A stretch of DNA of 5,724 nt from Gemmatimonadota bacterium. GTDB taxonomy: Bacteria > Gemmatimonadota > Gemmatimonadetes > Gemmatimonadales > Gemmatimonadaceae. A program made the translations under genes and the position numbers. Positions 1 through 5,724 of the stretch are shown piece after piece. The DNA is taken from the NCBI GenBank assembly GCA_016794735.1, contig JAEUJK010000133.1, forward strand, positions 1 to 5,724. Reading direction: 5' to 3'. Within the stretch, counting starts at the first letter, position 1. Every line of letters starts with the position of its first letter. Below the pieces are notes generated by a model. The model had not been told where the DNA came from. It searched no databases and saw only the letters and a list, made by a program, of their open reading frames with translations.

Positions 1-545
1 TCGGCGTACCCATCGGCCAGCGCCTGCATCTTGATCAGCATGCCGGAGAGGTAGTTCCCGGCGATCTTGGCCATCGTGGGGATGGTGTTCGGCGCCACGC
101 GCATCCACGACGAGATGCAGGCATCCACCCCATTCTCGTGCGCACCAGCGCCGAGGTAGGCCCCGTAGGGCCAGCAGGGAATGAAGACCTCCACGGGCGA
201 GGCAAACGGCACCATGCTGGACGCCCCGTACCCGCGGAGCACCATGGGGCGCAGGTAGCAGGCGGTCATGTTGTTCTTCACGACCACCGACCGCGCGGCC
301 TGCACGAGGTCGTCGAGCGAGTACTTCATGTCGAACCGGTAGACCTTGGCGCTGCCGAGGAGCCGCTCCATGTGCTCGCGCAGCCGGAAGATCGCCGGCC
401 CCTTGGGGGTCTCGTAGCAACGAATGCCCTCGAAGATCGCCGAGCCGTACTGCACGGAGTGCGAGAGCAGGTGGATGTTGCAGTCGGCCCACGGGACAAA
501 CGATCCATCGCGCCAAATCCAGTCGGTCGCGGTGAGTTGGGACAT
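1..545 (-). CDS. ilvE: Branched-chain amino acid aminotransferase, N-terminal part (runs off window edge)
   Basis: A PLP-dependent class IV (fold type IV) transaminase. It catalyses the last step of Ile, Leu and Val synthesis and the first step of their breakdown, passing an amino group between the amino acid and 2-oxoglutarate in the cytoplasm. Translation from the ATG at 545-543 gives 181 residues without a stop before the window ends; the family is usually about 300 residues, so some 40% is missing. Visible family hallmarks include HSVQYGSAIFEGIRCYE (residues 29-45), FRLREHMERL (53-62), the YLRP motif (97-100), PYGAYLGA (126-133) and APNTIPTMAKIAGNYLSG (151-168). K160 in the last motif aligns with the PLP-binding lysine of E. 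coli IlvE by recall. The GSAIFEGIR form and the RP motif favour BCAT over D-amino acid transaminase or aminodeoxychorismate lyase. It starts 6 bp after the YciI-like stop, so the two are probably cotranscribed. Confidence 0.95.
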   Translation of the reverse strand, partial: MSQLTATDWIWRDGSFVPWADCNIHLLSHSVQYGSAIFEGIRCYETPKGPAIFRLREHMERLLGSAKVYRFDMKYSLDDLVQAARSVVVKNNMTACYLRPMVLRGYGASSMVPFASPVEVFIPCWPYGAYLGAGAHENGVDACISSWMRVAPNTIPTMAKIAGNYLSGMLIKMQALADGYA

Positions 546-551
546 GGCGCG

Positions 552-854
552 TTACACTCCGATGGTGGGAACGGTGGCGTCGGGACCCACGACGGTGGTC
601 CACTGACGGACATACCAGCGACGGACGATCCCCTCGGTGACGAAGGGATCCTGCTTCGCGAAGGCGATGGCCACCTCCGGCGAATCGCCCTTGAAGACCA
701 GGACCGACCCATCGACCGGATCGGCGTAGGCGCCGGCCTGGACCAGCTCACCGCGGGCGTGGGCCGCACGCACGAGCTCCAGGTGCAACGGGCGGTGCGG
801 GGCGCGCTTCTCGGCGTACTGCGCGTCGGCTTCGTAGAACAGGAGGTAGTACAT
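552..854 (-). CDS. YciI-like (YCII-related) small protein
   Basis: A 100-residue protein resembling the YciI family, small alpha/beta barrel proteins of the dimeric ferredoxin-like type. The biological role of most members is unknown; a conserved His-Asp pair has been proposed as an active site. Seen here: the N-terminal strand MYYLLFYEA, EKRAPHRPLHLELVRAA (15-31) with the family His at 24, GELVQAGAY (35-43), and AKQDPFVTEGIV (66-77) with the conserved Asp-Pro at 69-70, followed by a strand RRWYVRQW. The start at 854-852 is chosen because the family fold begins at this Met. The frame stays open upstream, with an in-frame ATG at 977-975, but the added residues are low in complexity, have poor third-position GC near the join and match nothing I know. 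No clear Shine-Dalgarno precedes the start. It is probably cotranscribed with ilvE; any functional link to branched-chain amino acid metabolism is inference only. Confidence 0.85.
   Translation of the reverse strand: MYYLLFYEADAQYAEKRAPHRPLHLELVRAAHARGELVQAGAYADPVDGSVLVFKGDSPEVAIAFAKQDPFVTEGIVRRWYVRQWTTVVGPDATVPTIGV
557..560 (-). promoter_or_regulatory. Probable ribosome binding site of ilvE
   Basis: Minus-strand GGAG lies 11 nt before the ilvE ATG, inside the last codons of the upstream YciI-like gene. The spacing is at the long end. The overlap suggests that ilvE initiation may be coupled to translation of the gene before it. Confidence 0.4.
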
Positions 855-1004
855 GCTCGCGAGTGAAGGGCGTGGTTTCGCGGGCGGAATCTGCCACTCG
901 ACGCTGCCCGGCGGCAGGTCGGCCGGTCCGCGGCCCTGGACCTGCAGGTCGCGGCGCTGGGGCGCGGCGCTGGCCATGCAACCAGGGCGCCGACCGGGCC
1001 AGAT

Positions 1005-1043
1005 GCAAAAACGCCCCCGGGAGTGATCCCGGGAGGCGTTTGC
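1005..1043 (-). terminator. Rho-independent terminator downstream of pilC
   Basis: Arms 1027-1041 and 1009-1022 form about 14 base pairs with one bulged base (core TCCCGGG/CCCGGGA) around a 4-nt loop. Read on the minus strand, the stem is followed by TTTTTGC; read on the plus strand only TTT follows, and no plus-strand gene precedes it. The orientation therefore fits termination of the pilB-pilT-pilC transcripts before the YciI-like gene. It lies about 235 nt after the pilC stop, which is far for a simple operon end. Confidence 0.7.
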
Positions 1044-1221
1044 GCCATCCCCAGCACGAAGGCGAAAGGGAGGCAATCCTGCGCCGCGTGTTCTCGCTGC
1101 GGCTTCCGTGAAGAAGACGTGGCGCCACGATCGCGGCAACGCGCGTAGGACGGCAGCGTGACGGTAACGCGCGGGAGCGTGAGTCGTGCAGCGCGTGGTC
1201 TTGCTGCTCCCGCAACGACGA

Positions 1222-1251
1222 GGGGCGACGCGGCTTTCGCCTCGTCGCCCC
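1222..1251 (-). other. GNRA-capped hairpin just after pilC
   Basis: The minus-strand transcript would form GGGGCGACG, an A-G mismatch and GGC closed by a GAAA tetraloop, then GCC and CGTCGCCCC: 9 plus 3 base pairs. It begins about 25 nt after the pilC stop. A competing pairing uses 1216-1223 (CGACGAGG) with 1240-1247. No U-tract follows, so it is not a standard intrinsic terminator. It could protect a processed 3' end, but that is inference. Confidence 0.5.
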
Positions 1252-1275
1252 CATGCACGTCGTGTCGCGTGCGAC

Positions 1276-2469
1276 TTACTGCACCGCGTTGATCATGTCG
1301 AAGATCGGGAGGTACATCGCGACCACCATGCCACCGACGACCACACCGAGGAACACGATCATGATCGGCTCGAGCAGCGAGAGGAGCCCGCTGACTGCCG
1401 CGTCGACTTCTTCATCGTAGAAGTCCGCGATCTTGGAGAGCATTTCGTCGAGGCCACCGGTCTGTTCACCGACGGCGATCATGCTGATGACCATGGGCGG
1501 GAACACCGCCGACTTCTGCAACGGGGCCGCGATCGTGTCACCACCGGCGATCGAGGCGCGCGACGCCATGATGGCGTCCTGGATGACGCGATTGCCCGCC
1601 GTCTTGGCCGTGATCTCGAGGCCATCGAGGATGCTGACGCCCGAGGAGATCAGGGTGCCGAGCGTACGGGTGAAACGCGAGACCGCCGACTTGCGGAGCA
1701 CGTCGCCGAGCACCGGCATGCGGAGCATGAGGCGGTCGATGGCGAGGTGTCCGTTGGGCGTCGCGTAATACTTCTTGAGCAGGAAGACCCCGCCGGCCAC
1801 GCCACCGCCGACCGCCCACCAGTACGTCTTGAGGAACTTCGACATCCCGATGACCACGCGCGTCGGCAGCGGCAGGGCCAACCCGACGCTGGCGAACATG
1901 CTCTCGAAGACCGGGATCACGAAGATGAGCAGCACGGCGATCGCGATGCCCGCGACCGACATGATGACGCCAGGGTAGATCATGGCGCCCTTCACCTTGC
2001 GGACGAGGGCGTCGTTCTTTTCCATGAACGTCGCCAGGCGCATCAGGATCGTGTCCAGGATACCGCCCGCTTCACCGGCGGCGACCATGTTCACGTAGAG
2101 CTCACTGAACGCGTTCGGATGCTTGGCGAGGGCGTCGGCGACCGTGTGCCCGGACTCGACGTCGAACACGACGGCGCGGGTGACGTCGGCGAGGACCTTG
2201 TTCTCGGTCTGCTTGGCGAGGATGTCGAGGGCCTGCACGAGCGGCAAGCCGGCGTTGATCATCGTCGAGAACTGCCGGGTGAAGATGACGATGTCGCGCA
2301 TCTTCACGGAGCCGCGGGCCTTCTTGGGCTTCGCGTCCTCGTCGACCTTCACCACCGAAAGACGCTGGCGGCGGAGCTGCGCGACCACGTCCTCCCGACT
2401 TGCGGCCTCGATGGTCGCGGTTTTCAGGTCGCCGTTGGCGGCGCGAGCGGTGTAGGTGAACGTGGCCAT
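1276..2469 (-). CDS. pilC: Type IV pilus inner-membrane platform protein PilC (GspF family)
   Basis: A polytopic inner-membrane protein that forms the pilus assembly platform and couples the cytoplasmic ATPases PilB and PilT to addition or removal of pilin subunits. The protein has 397 residues, normal for the family. An N-terminal segment (1-50, FTYTARAANGDLKTATIEA) leads into the first T2SSF cytoplasmic domain (about 60-165, FTRQFSTMINAGLPLVQAL), a hydrophobic segment at about 166-187, a second one at about 216-232, the second T2SSF domain (about 262-360, FTRTLGTLISSGVSILDGL and MIAVGEQTGGLDEML), and a last transmembrane segment at about 363-387 ending in the typical MYLPIFDMINAVQ. The two domains show the family's internal duplication (VAAGEAGG versus IAVGEQTGG). 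It follows pilT by 29 bp with a good Shine-Dalgarno. Paralogy with type II secretion GspF is ruled against by the adjacent pilT. Confidence 0.96.
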   Translation of the reverse strand: MATFTYTARAANGDLKTATIEAASREDVVAQLRRQRLSVVKVDEDAKPKKARGSVKMRDIVIFTRQFSTMINAGLPLVQALDILAKQTENKVLADVTRAVVFDVESGHTVADALAKHPNAFSELYVNMVAAGEAGGILDTILMRLATFMEKNDALVRKVKGAMIYPGVIMSVAGIAIAVLLIFVIPVFESMFASVGLALPLPTRVVIGMSKFLKTYWWAVGGGVAGGVFLLKKYYATPNGHLAIDRLMLRMPVLGDVLRKSAVSRFTRTLGTLISSGVSILDGLEITAKTAGNRVIQDAIMASRASIAGGDTIAAPLQKSAVFPPMVISMIAVGEQTGGLDEMLSKIADFYDEEVDAAVSGLLSLLEPIMIVFLGVVVGGMVVAMYLPIFDMINAVQ

Positions 2470-2474
2470 GACGG

Positions 2475-2483
2475 TCCTGTCCT
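2475..2483 (-). promoter_or_regulatory. Duplicated Shine-Dalgarno of pilC
   Basis: The minus strand reads AGGACAGGA, two AGGA cores 5 nt and 10 nt before the pilC ATG at 2469. This is the clearest ribosome binding site in the window and supports the chosen start. Confidence 0.6.
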
Positions 2484-2498
2484 GCTGGAAGGGGGCGA

Positions 2499-3656
2499 TC
2501 AGCGACGACCCGCCGCGGCCGCCGGACGGGGCGTCGCGCGCGAGGACTTGTCGCCTTCATCATCGGTCAGGGCGCGACCGATCATGCGGAGGAACTCATT
2601 CGGGTCACTCGACGTGCGCAGGCACTCCTCCTCGGAGACTTCGCGCGCGACGTAGAGCTGGTACAAGGCATCGTTCATCGTCTGCATGCCGAACTTCTTG
2701 CCCGACTGCATCGATGAGTAGATCTGGTGGATCTTGTCGTCGCGGATGAGGGCACGAATGGCCGCGTTGATCACGAGGATCTCGGCCGCCAGCACGCGCC
2801 CGCGACCGCGGGCCCGCGGCAGCAGCGTCTGCGTGACGACCCCCTCGAGCACGAAGGCCAACTGGGCCCGGACCTGCGACTGCTGGTGGCTCGGGAAGAC
2901 GTCGATGATGCGGTTGATGGCCTCCGCCGCGGAGTTCGTGTGCAGCGTGGCAAACACCAGGTGACCGGTCTCGGCGATGGTCAGCGCCGCCTGGATCGTC
3001 TCCAGGTCGCGCATTTCGCCGATGAGGATCACGTCGGGATCTTCACGCAGGGCGTACTTGAGTGCATTGGCAAACGTGCGCGTGTCGGTGCCGACCTCGC
3101 GCTGGTTGACGATGCAGCCCTGGTGGCGGTGGATGAACTCGATCGGGTCTTCCACCGTGATGATGTGGCCCTGCCGTTCGCGGTTGATCTTGTCGATCAT
3201 CGCGGCGAGGGTCGTCGACTTGCCCGAGCCCGTGGGCCCGGTCACGAGGACGAGGCCGCGCGGCTTCTCCGCCATGCGGGCGATCACGGCCGGGAGGCCG
3301 AGGTCGGCGAAGGTGCGGATGTTGAACGGGATCTGCCGGATGACCATCGAGACGCACCCGCGCTGCTTGAAGCAGTTGCCGCGGAAGCGCGCCAGGTTCT
3401 GGATGCCGAACGAGAAGTCGAGCTCGTCCTCCATCTCGAACCGCTTCTTCTGGTTCTCCGTGAGGACCGAATACGCGAGCTGCAGCGTGTCCTTGGGGGA
3501 CAGCACGAACTCGATGTTCGAGTTGACGATGGCGCCATCGATCCGGAGCTTGGCGCGTTCCCCGGCCGTGATGTGCAGGTCGGAGGCATCCCGCTCGATC
3601 ACTTCCTCGAGCAGGGCGCGCAAGTTGACGGCGGGCGCAGCGGCGGGTTTGGTCAT
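2499..3656 (-). CDS. pilT: Type IV pilus retraction ATPase PilT
   Basis: A hexameric secretion-type ATPase that drives pilus retraction, and so twitching motility and DNA uptake, from the cytoplasmic face of the inner membrane. The protein has 385 residues; typical PilT is about 345-370, the excess being a short N-terminal lead and an Ala/Pro/Arg-rich tail (about 365-385). Motifs in order: ASDLHITAG (24-32), Walker A GPTGSGKS (140-147), the Asp box ITVEDPIEF (166-174), QREVGTDT (185-192), Walker B with catalytic Glu DVILIGEMRD (208-217, E214), the His box GHLVFATLHTN (231-241), and AIRALIRD (299-306), the counterpart of the PilT-specific AIRNLIRE motif needed for retraction. That motif and the lack of a CxxC zinc site separate it from PilB. 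No Shine-Dalgarno is visible: the bases before the ATG are a pyrimidine-rich heptamer repeat. PilU is an alternative name for close paralogues, but the motif set favours PilT. Confidence 0.96.
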   Translation of the reverse strand: MTKPAAAPAVNLRALLEEVIERDASDLHITAGERAKLRIDGAIVNSNIEFVLSPKDTLQLAYSVLTENQKKRFEMEDELDFSFGIQNLARFRGNCFKQRGCVSMVIRQIPFNIRTFADLGLPAVIARMAEKPRGLVLVTGPTGSGKSTTLAAMIDKINRERQGHIITVEDPIEFIHRHQGCIVNQREVGTDTRTFANALKYALREDPDVILIGEMRDLETIQAALTIAETGHLVFATLHTNSAAEAINRIIDVFPSHQQSQVRAQLAFVLEGVVTQTLLPRARGRGRVLAAEILVINAAIRALIRDDKIHQIYSSMQSGKKFGMQTMNDALYQLYVAREVSEEECLRTSSDPNEFLRMIGRALTDDEGDKSSRATPRPAAAAGRR

Positions 3657-3663
3657 GGCAGGA

Positions 3664-3690
3664 GACGGCAGACGGCAGACGGCAGGCGGC
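3664..3690. repeat. Heptamer tandem repeat at the pilT start
   Basis: Three exact copies of GACGGCA on the plus strand (3664-3670, 3671-3677, 3678-3684) plus one decayed copy (GGCGGCG, 3685-3691). On the minus strand this is TGCCGTC three times, ending 7 nt before the pilT ATG, then TCCTGCC. The array occupies the place where a Shine-Dalgarno would be. Confidence 0.85.
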
Positions 3691-3788
3691 GGAACGTCGC
3701 CGTTCGCCCCCTCATGCCTGTGGTGTTGGTTCGTTCACTCGCGACCATCGTCCCGGCTCCCCAGCCCTCTCGGGCCCGTTGACCATCC

Positions 3789-3818
3789 ATTTGACGTCCA
3801 GTTCGAGCATGCAGTCAC
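3789..3818 (-). promoter_or_regulatory. Weak candidate promoter for pilT-pilC
   Basis: The minus strand shows GTGACT (3818-3813; 4 of 6 to TTGACA) and TCAAAT (3794-3789; 4 of 6 to TATAAT) separated by 18 bp. It is the only plausible sigma-70 style pair I found in the 233-bp gap, and it lies next to the palindrome at 3822-3837. Such weak pairs arise by chance often. Confidence 0.25.
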
Positions 3819-3821
3819 GCA

Positions 3822-3837
3822 TGTGATGTGCATCACT
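3822..3837. promoter_or_regulatory. CRP/FNR-like operator palindrome
   Basis: The plus strand reads TGTGA, TGTGCA, TCACT: 9 of the 10 conserved positions of the CRP consensus TGTGA-N6-TCACA, within a perfect 14-bp dyad (3823-3836). A further TCAC half-site sits at 3815-3818. It lies about 170 bp upstream of the pilT ATG and just upstream of the weak candidate promoter. CRP-family (Vfr) control of T4P genes is known in Pseudomonas; its presence here is inference. Confidence 0.5.
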
Positions 3838-3854
3838 GCGCCACGTCGCACTCG

Positions 3855-3877
3855 GGCGGCCAATCGGGTTCGCCGCC
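3855..3877 (-). other. Small hairpin after pilB
   Basis: GGCGGC (3855-3860) and GCCGCC (3872-3877) can pair around an 11-nt loop, about 12 nt past the pilB stop. No U-tract follows on either strand, so I do not call it a terminator; it may be chance in GC-rich DNA. Confidence 0.25.
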
Positions 3878-3889
3878 TGTCGTCTCGTC

Positions 3890-5710
3890 CTACGCCGCCG
3901 TTTCGCGGATCACCTGCTCGAGCGTCGTGACGCCCTTGAGCACCTTGAGCCAGCCGTCCATGCGCAGCGTCAGCATCCCTTCGGTGATCGCGGCGTCCTT
4001 GATCTCCTGGGCGCCCACGTTCATGAGGATGAGCCGGCGCAGCTCGGGGGTCATCGCCATCACCTCGTAGAGGCCCTGGCGACCCTTGAGCCCGGTCCCC
4101 GCGCAGTCGTCGCACCCGCGCCCCTTGAAGAAGGGGAGCTCACCCACGCGCGTGTCGACCGACAGGTTCTCCAGGTGCGGCAACGCATCCGGGAGCGCCC
4201 GCGACCGCGCGTCGTGCAGGGCCGAATTGGTGAAGCGCAGGTCGCCGAGCCGGGTGTCCGGGGTGACCTTCGCGCCGCCAAGCTCGATCTCGTCCGGCGT
4301 GTACTTCTTGCGACACCGTGGGCAGATGCGCCGCACGAGGCGCTGGGCCAGCACGAGGTTCAGCGCCGAGGCCACGTTGAACGGCTCGAGTCCCATGTCC
4401 ATGAGACGCGTCACCGTTTCGGGCGCCGAGTTCGTGTGCAGCGTCGACAAGACCAGGTGACCCGTGAGCGCGGCCTTGATGGCAATGCCGCCCGTCTCCA
4501 GGTCACGGATCTCACCGACCATGATGATGTTCGGGTCCTGGCGCAGGAACGCCTTCAGCGCCGCCGCAAACGTCATCCCGATCTCGTTGCGGACCTGGAC
4601 CTGGTTGATCCCGAAGAGGTTGTACTCGACCGGATCCTCCGACGTCATGATGTTGACGTCGATGTTGTTGATCTTCGACAGCGCCGAGTACAGCGTCGTC
4701 GTCTTGCCGGATCCCGTCGGCCCCGTGACGAGCACCATCCCGTACGGGTTCATGATGGCTTCCATCAGCGCCTTCTCGGCGCTCGGCTCGATCCCGAACT
4801 TCTCGAGGTCGAGTGTCAGGTTGCCCTTGTCCAGGATTCGGAGCACGACCTTCTCGCCGAACAGCGTTGGAAGGGTCGAGACGCGGTAGTCGATGACCTT
4901 GTTGCCGATCTTCAGCTTGATGCGCCCGTCCTGCGGCACCCGGCGCTCGGCAATGTTGAGCTGCGCCATGATCTTGAAGCGCGAGATCAGGGCGGCCTTG
5001 AGCTTGAGGGGCGGCTTCATCACTTCCTGCAGCGCACCGTCGATGCGGTAGCGCACGCGCAGTTCGTGCTCGAAGCACTCGAAGTGGATGTCGGACGCGC
5101 CGCGCTTGACGGCGTCGGTCAGGATGGCGTTGATGAGCTTGACGACCGGCGCATCGTCGACAGCCGCCGCAAGCGCCGCGGCCGAGACGTCTTCTTCCTT
5201 GTCCTCGACCACCTCGATGTCATCGAGGCCGCTGACCTCCTCGAGGAGATTCTTCATCCCCTCGTCGCCCTGGTCGTACTGCTTGTCGATGACGTTCCGG
5301 AGCGTGAACTCGCCCGCGAGCACCGGGAAGATGTCGTAGCGGGTGATGAACTTGAGGTCCTCGAGGATCCCCAGGTTCGTCGGGTCCGCCACGGCGACCG
5401 TCAGCGTGCGTCCCTCGCGCTTGAGCGGGAGGACGAGGTGCTTGGTGGCGAGTTCCGCCGGGATCAGCTTCATGATGCGCTGGTCGACCTCGAACTTCGT
5501 CAGGTCGACCGCTGGCATGCGCGAGCTGCGCGCGAGGTACTTCGTGAGCTCGACCTCGGGCACGATCCCCAGCTTCACCAGCGCGTACGTCGGCGTGCAG
5601 GAACTCTGCTTGGACTCCTGCCGGGCGCGCTCGAACTGCTCCTTGGTGATGACACCATCCCGCAGCAGCGCTTCTGCGACCTTTTCGCGCGGTGCAACGA
5701 CCGGTGCCAT
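3890..5710 (-). CDS. pilB: Type IV pilus assembly ATPase PilB
   Basis: A hexameric GspE/PilB ATPase that powers pilin polymerisation at the inner membrane. The protein has 606 residues against a usual 560-580. An N-terminal MshEN/GspE-N region (about 7-147, including LPLKREGRTLTVAVADPTN) is followed by an acidic linker (about 148-186), ASDIHFECFEHELRVRYRIDG (205-225), RVPQDGRIK (257-265), Walker A GPTGSGKT (330-337), the Asp box MTSEDPVEYN (355-364), Walker B DPNIIMVGEIRD (392-403, E400), the His box GHLVLSTLHTN (417-427), and a four-cysteine zinc site C463/C466 and C533/C536, ending in GRQGLYEV. The zinc site and sequence type favour PilB over PilT. The interval between the CxxC pairs is about twice the usual and holds an internal repeat, which explains much of the extra length. 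The start at 5710 fits the domain, but only 14 nt upstream are visible and no Shine-Dalgarno is in them, so a more upstream start cannot be excluded. Confidence 0.96.
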   Translation of the reverse strand: MAPVVAPREKVAEALLRDGVITKEQFERARQESKQSSCTPTYALVKLGIVPEVELTKYLARSSRMPAVDLTKFEVDQRIMKLIPAELATKHLVLPLKREGRTLTVAVADPTNLGILEDLKFITRYDIFPVLAGEFTLRNVIDKQYDQGDEGMKNLLEEVSGLDDIEVVEDKEEDVSAAALAAAVDDAPVVKLINAILTDAVKRGASDIHFECFEHELRVRYRIDGALQEVMKPPLKLKAALISRFKIMAQLNIAERRVPQDGRIKLKIGNKVIDYRVSTLPTLFGEKVVLRILDKGNLTLDLEKFGIEPSAEKALMEAIMNPYGMVLVTGPTGSGKTTTLYSALSKINNIDVNIMTSEDPVEYNLFGINQVQVRNEIGMTFAAALKAFLRQDPNIIMVGEIRDLETGGIAIKAALTGHLVLSTLHTNSAPETVTRLMDMGLEPFNVASALNLVLAQRLVRRICPRCRKKYTPDEIELGGAKVTPDTRLGDLRFTNSALHDARSRALPDALPHLENLSVDTRVGELPFFKGRGCDDCAGTGLKGRQGLYEVMAMTPELRRLILMNVGAQEIKDAAITEGMLTLRMDGWLKVLKGVTTLEQVIRETAA

Positions 5711-5724
5711 GCGTGGACGGAGCG

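Larger units (their letters stand above)
855..1275. other. Non-coding gap between pilC and the YciI-like gene
   Basis: No convincing gene lies in these 421 bp; open frames across it have no recognisable content. In minus-strand order it holds a GNRA-capped hairpin just after pilC, an 8-bp perfect inverted repeat (1171-1178 with 1206-1213, 27-nt loop), a terminator (about 1005-1043), then about 150 bp of GC-rich sequence before the YciI-like gene, including a 12-bp perfect palindrome (939-950, GACCTGCAGGTC) and a direct GGCGCTGG repeat (953-960 and 967-974). A promoter for the YciI-like gene and ilvE should sit between the terminator and 854, but I see no good -35/-10 pair. Confidence 0.6.

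Noticed and set aside
138..866. Plus-strand open frame of 242 codons across the ilvE and YciI-like genes
   Set aside because: Both minus-strand genes match known families along this stretch, while the plus-strand product is compositionally skewed and unlike any family.
939..950. 12-bp perfect palindrome GACCTGCAGGTC as an operator
   Set aside because: It resembles no operator I know and sits in GC-rich DNA with no visible promoter beside it, so I list it only as part of the gap description.
1009..1059. An ATG just before the terminator as a leader peptide for attenuation of ilvE
   Set aside because: The frame has no run of Ile, Leu or Val codons and the terminator is better explained as the end of the pil transcript.
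855..1139. N-terminal extension of the YciI-like protein to ATGs at 977 or 1139
   Set aside because: The longer version would translate through the terminator, and the 977 start adds 41 residues without family similarity or a ribosome binding site; the family fold starts at the Met at 854.
1186..2655. A 489-codon open frame on the plus strand opposite pilC
   Set aside because: It is antisense to a clear pilC; its product is rich in His, Asp, Arg and Glu with no domain, as expected of a shadow frame in high-GC DNA.
2727..3930. Long plus-strand open frames opposite pilT (351 and 317 codons)
   Set aside because: They mirror the codon bias of pilT, have skewed composition and show no recognisable family.

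Overview
The window is a high-GC bacterial chromosome segment in which every gene I can support reads on the minus strand. It holds a type IV pilus (T4P) motor block, pilB-pilT-pilC, followed downstream by an unrelated two-gene unit: a small YciI-like protein and the first 181 codons of a branched-chain amino acid aminotransferase (ilvE), which runs off the left edge. Four of the five genes belong to recognisable families with intact key motifs. The fifth, YciI-like, is an ordinary member of a poorly understood family. High GC, a free-standing pilB-pilT-pilC order and the style of the PilB sequence would fit Gemmatimonadota, or less likely Myxococcota, another deltaproteobacterial lineage or Acidobacteriota. 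This is a guess from sequence style, not a database result.

Layout in transcription order (right to left): pilB, the assembly ATPase, 5710-3890; a 233-bp gap with a CRP/FNR-like palindrome, a weak candidate promoter and a heptamer tandem repeat touching the pilT start; pilT, the retraction ATPase, 3656-2499; a 29-bp gap with a duplicated Shine-Dalgarno; pilC, the inner-membrane platform protein, 2469-1276; a 421-bp gap with several hairpins and a rho-independent terminator (about 1005-1043) facing the pil genes; the YciI-like gene 854-552; and ilvE from 545 leftwards, only 6 bp after the YciI-like stop.

PilB is expected to power pilin polymerisation, PilT depolymerisation, and PilC is the membrane platform both engage, so the block encodes the dynamic core of a T4P. 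The pilins, secretin and alignment proteins (PilM/N/O/P/Q) are not in the window. The gap before pilT, with its CRP-like palindrome, suggests that pilT-pilC may have a promoter separate from pilB.

I do not see a wholly new system. The points most worth a second look are an unusually long, internally repetitive stretch between the two CxxC pairs of PilB, the CRP-like dyad and heptamer array upstream of pilT, and the structured region between pilC and its terminator.
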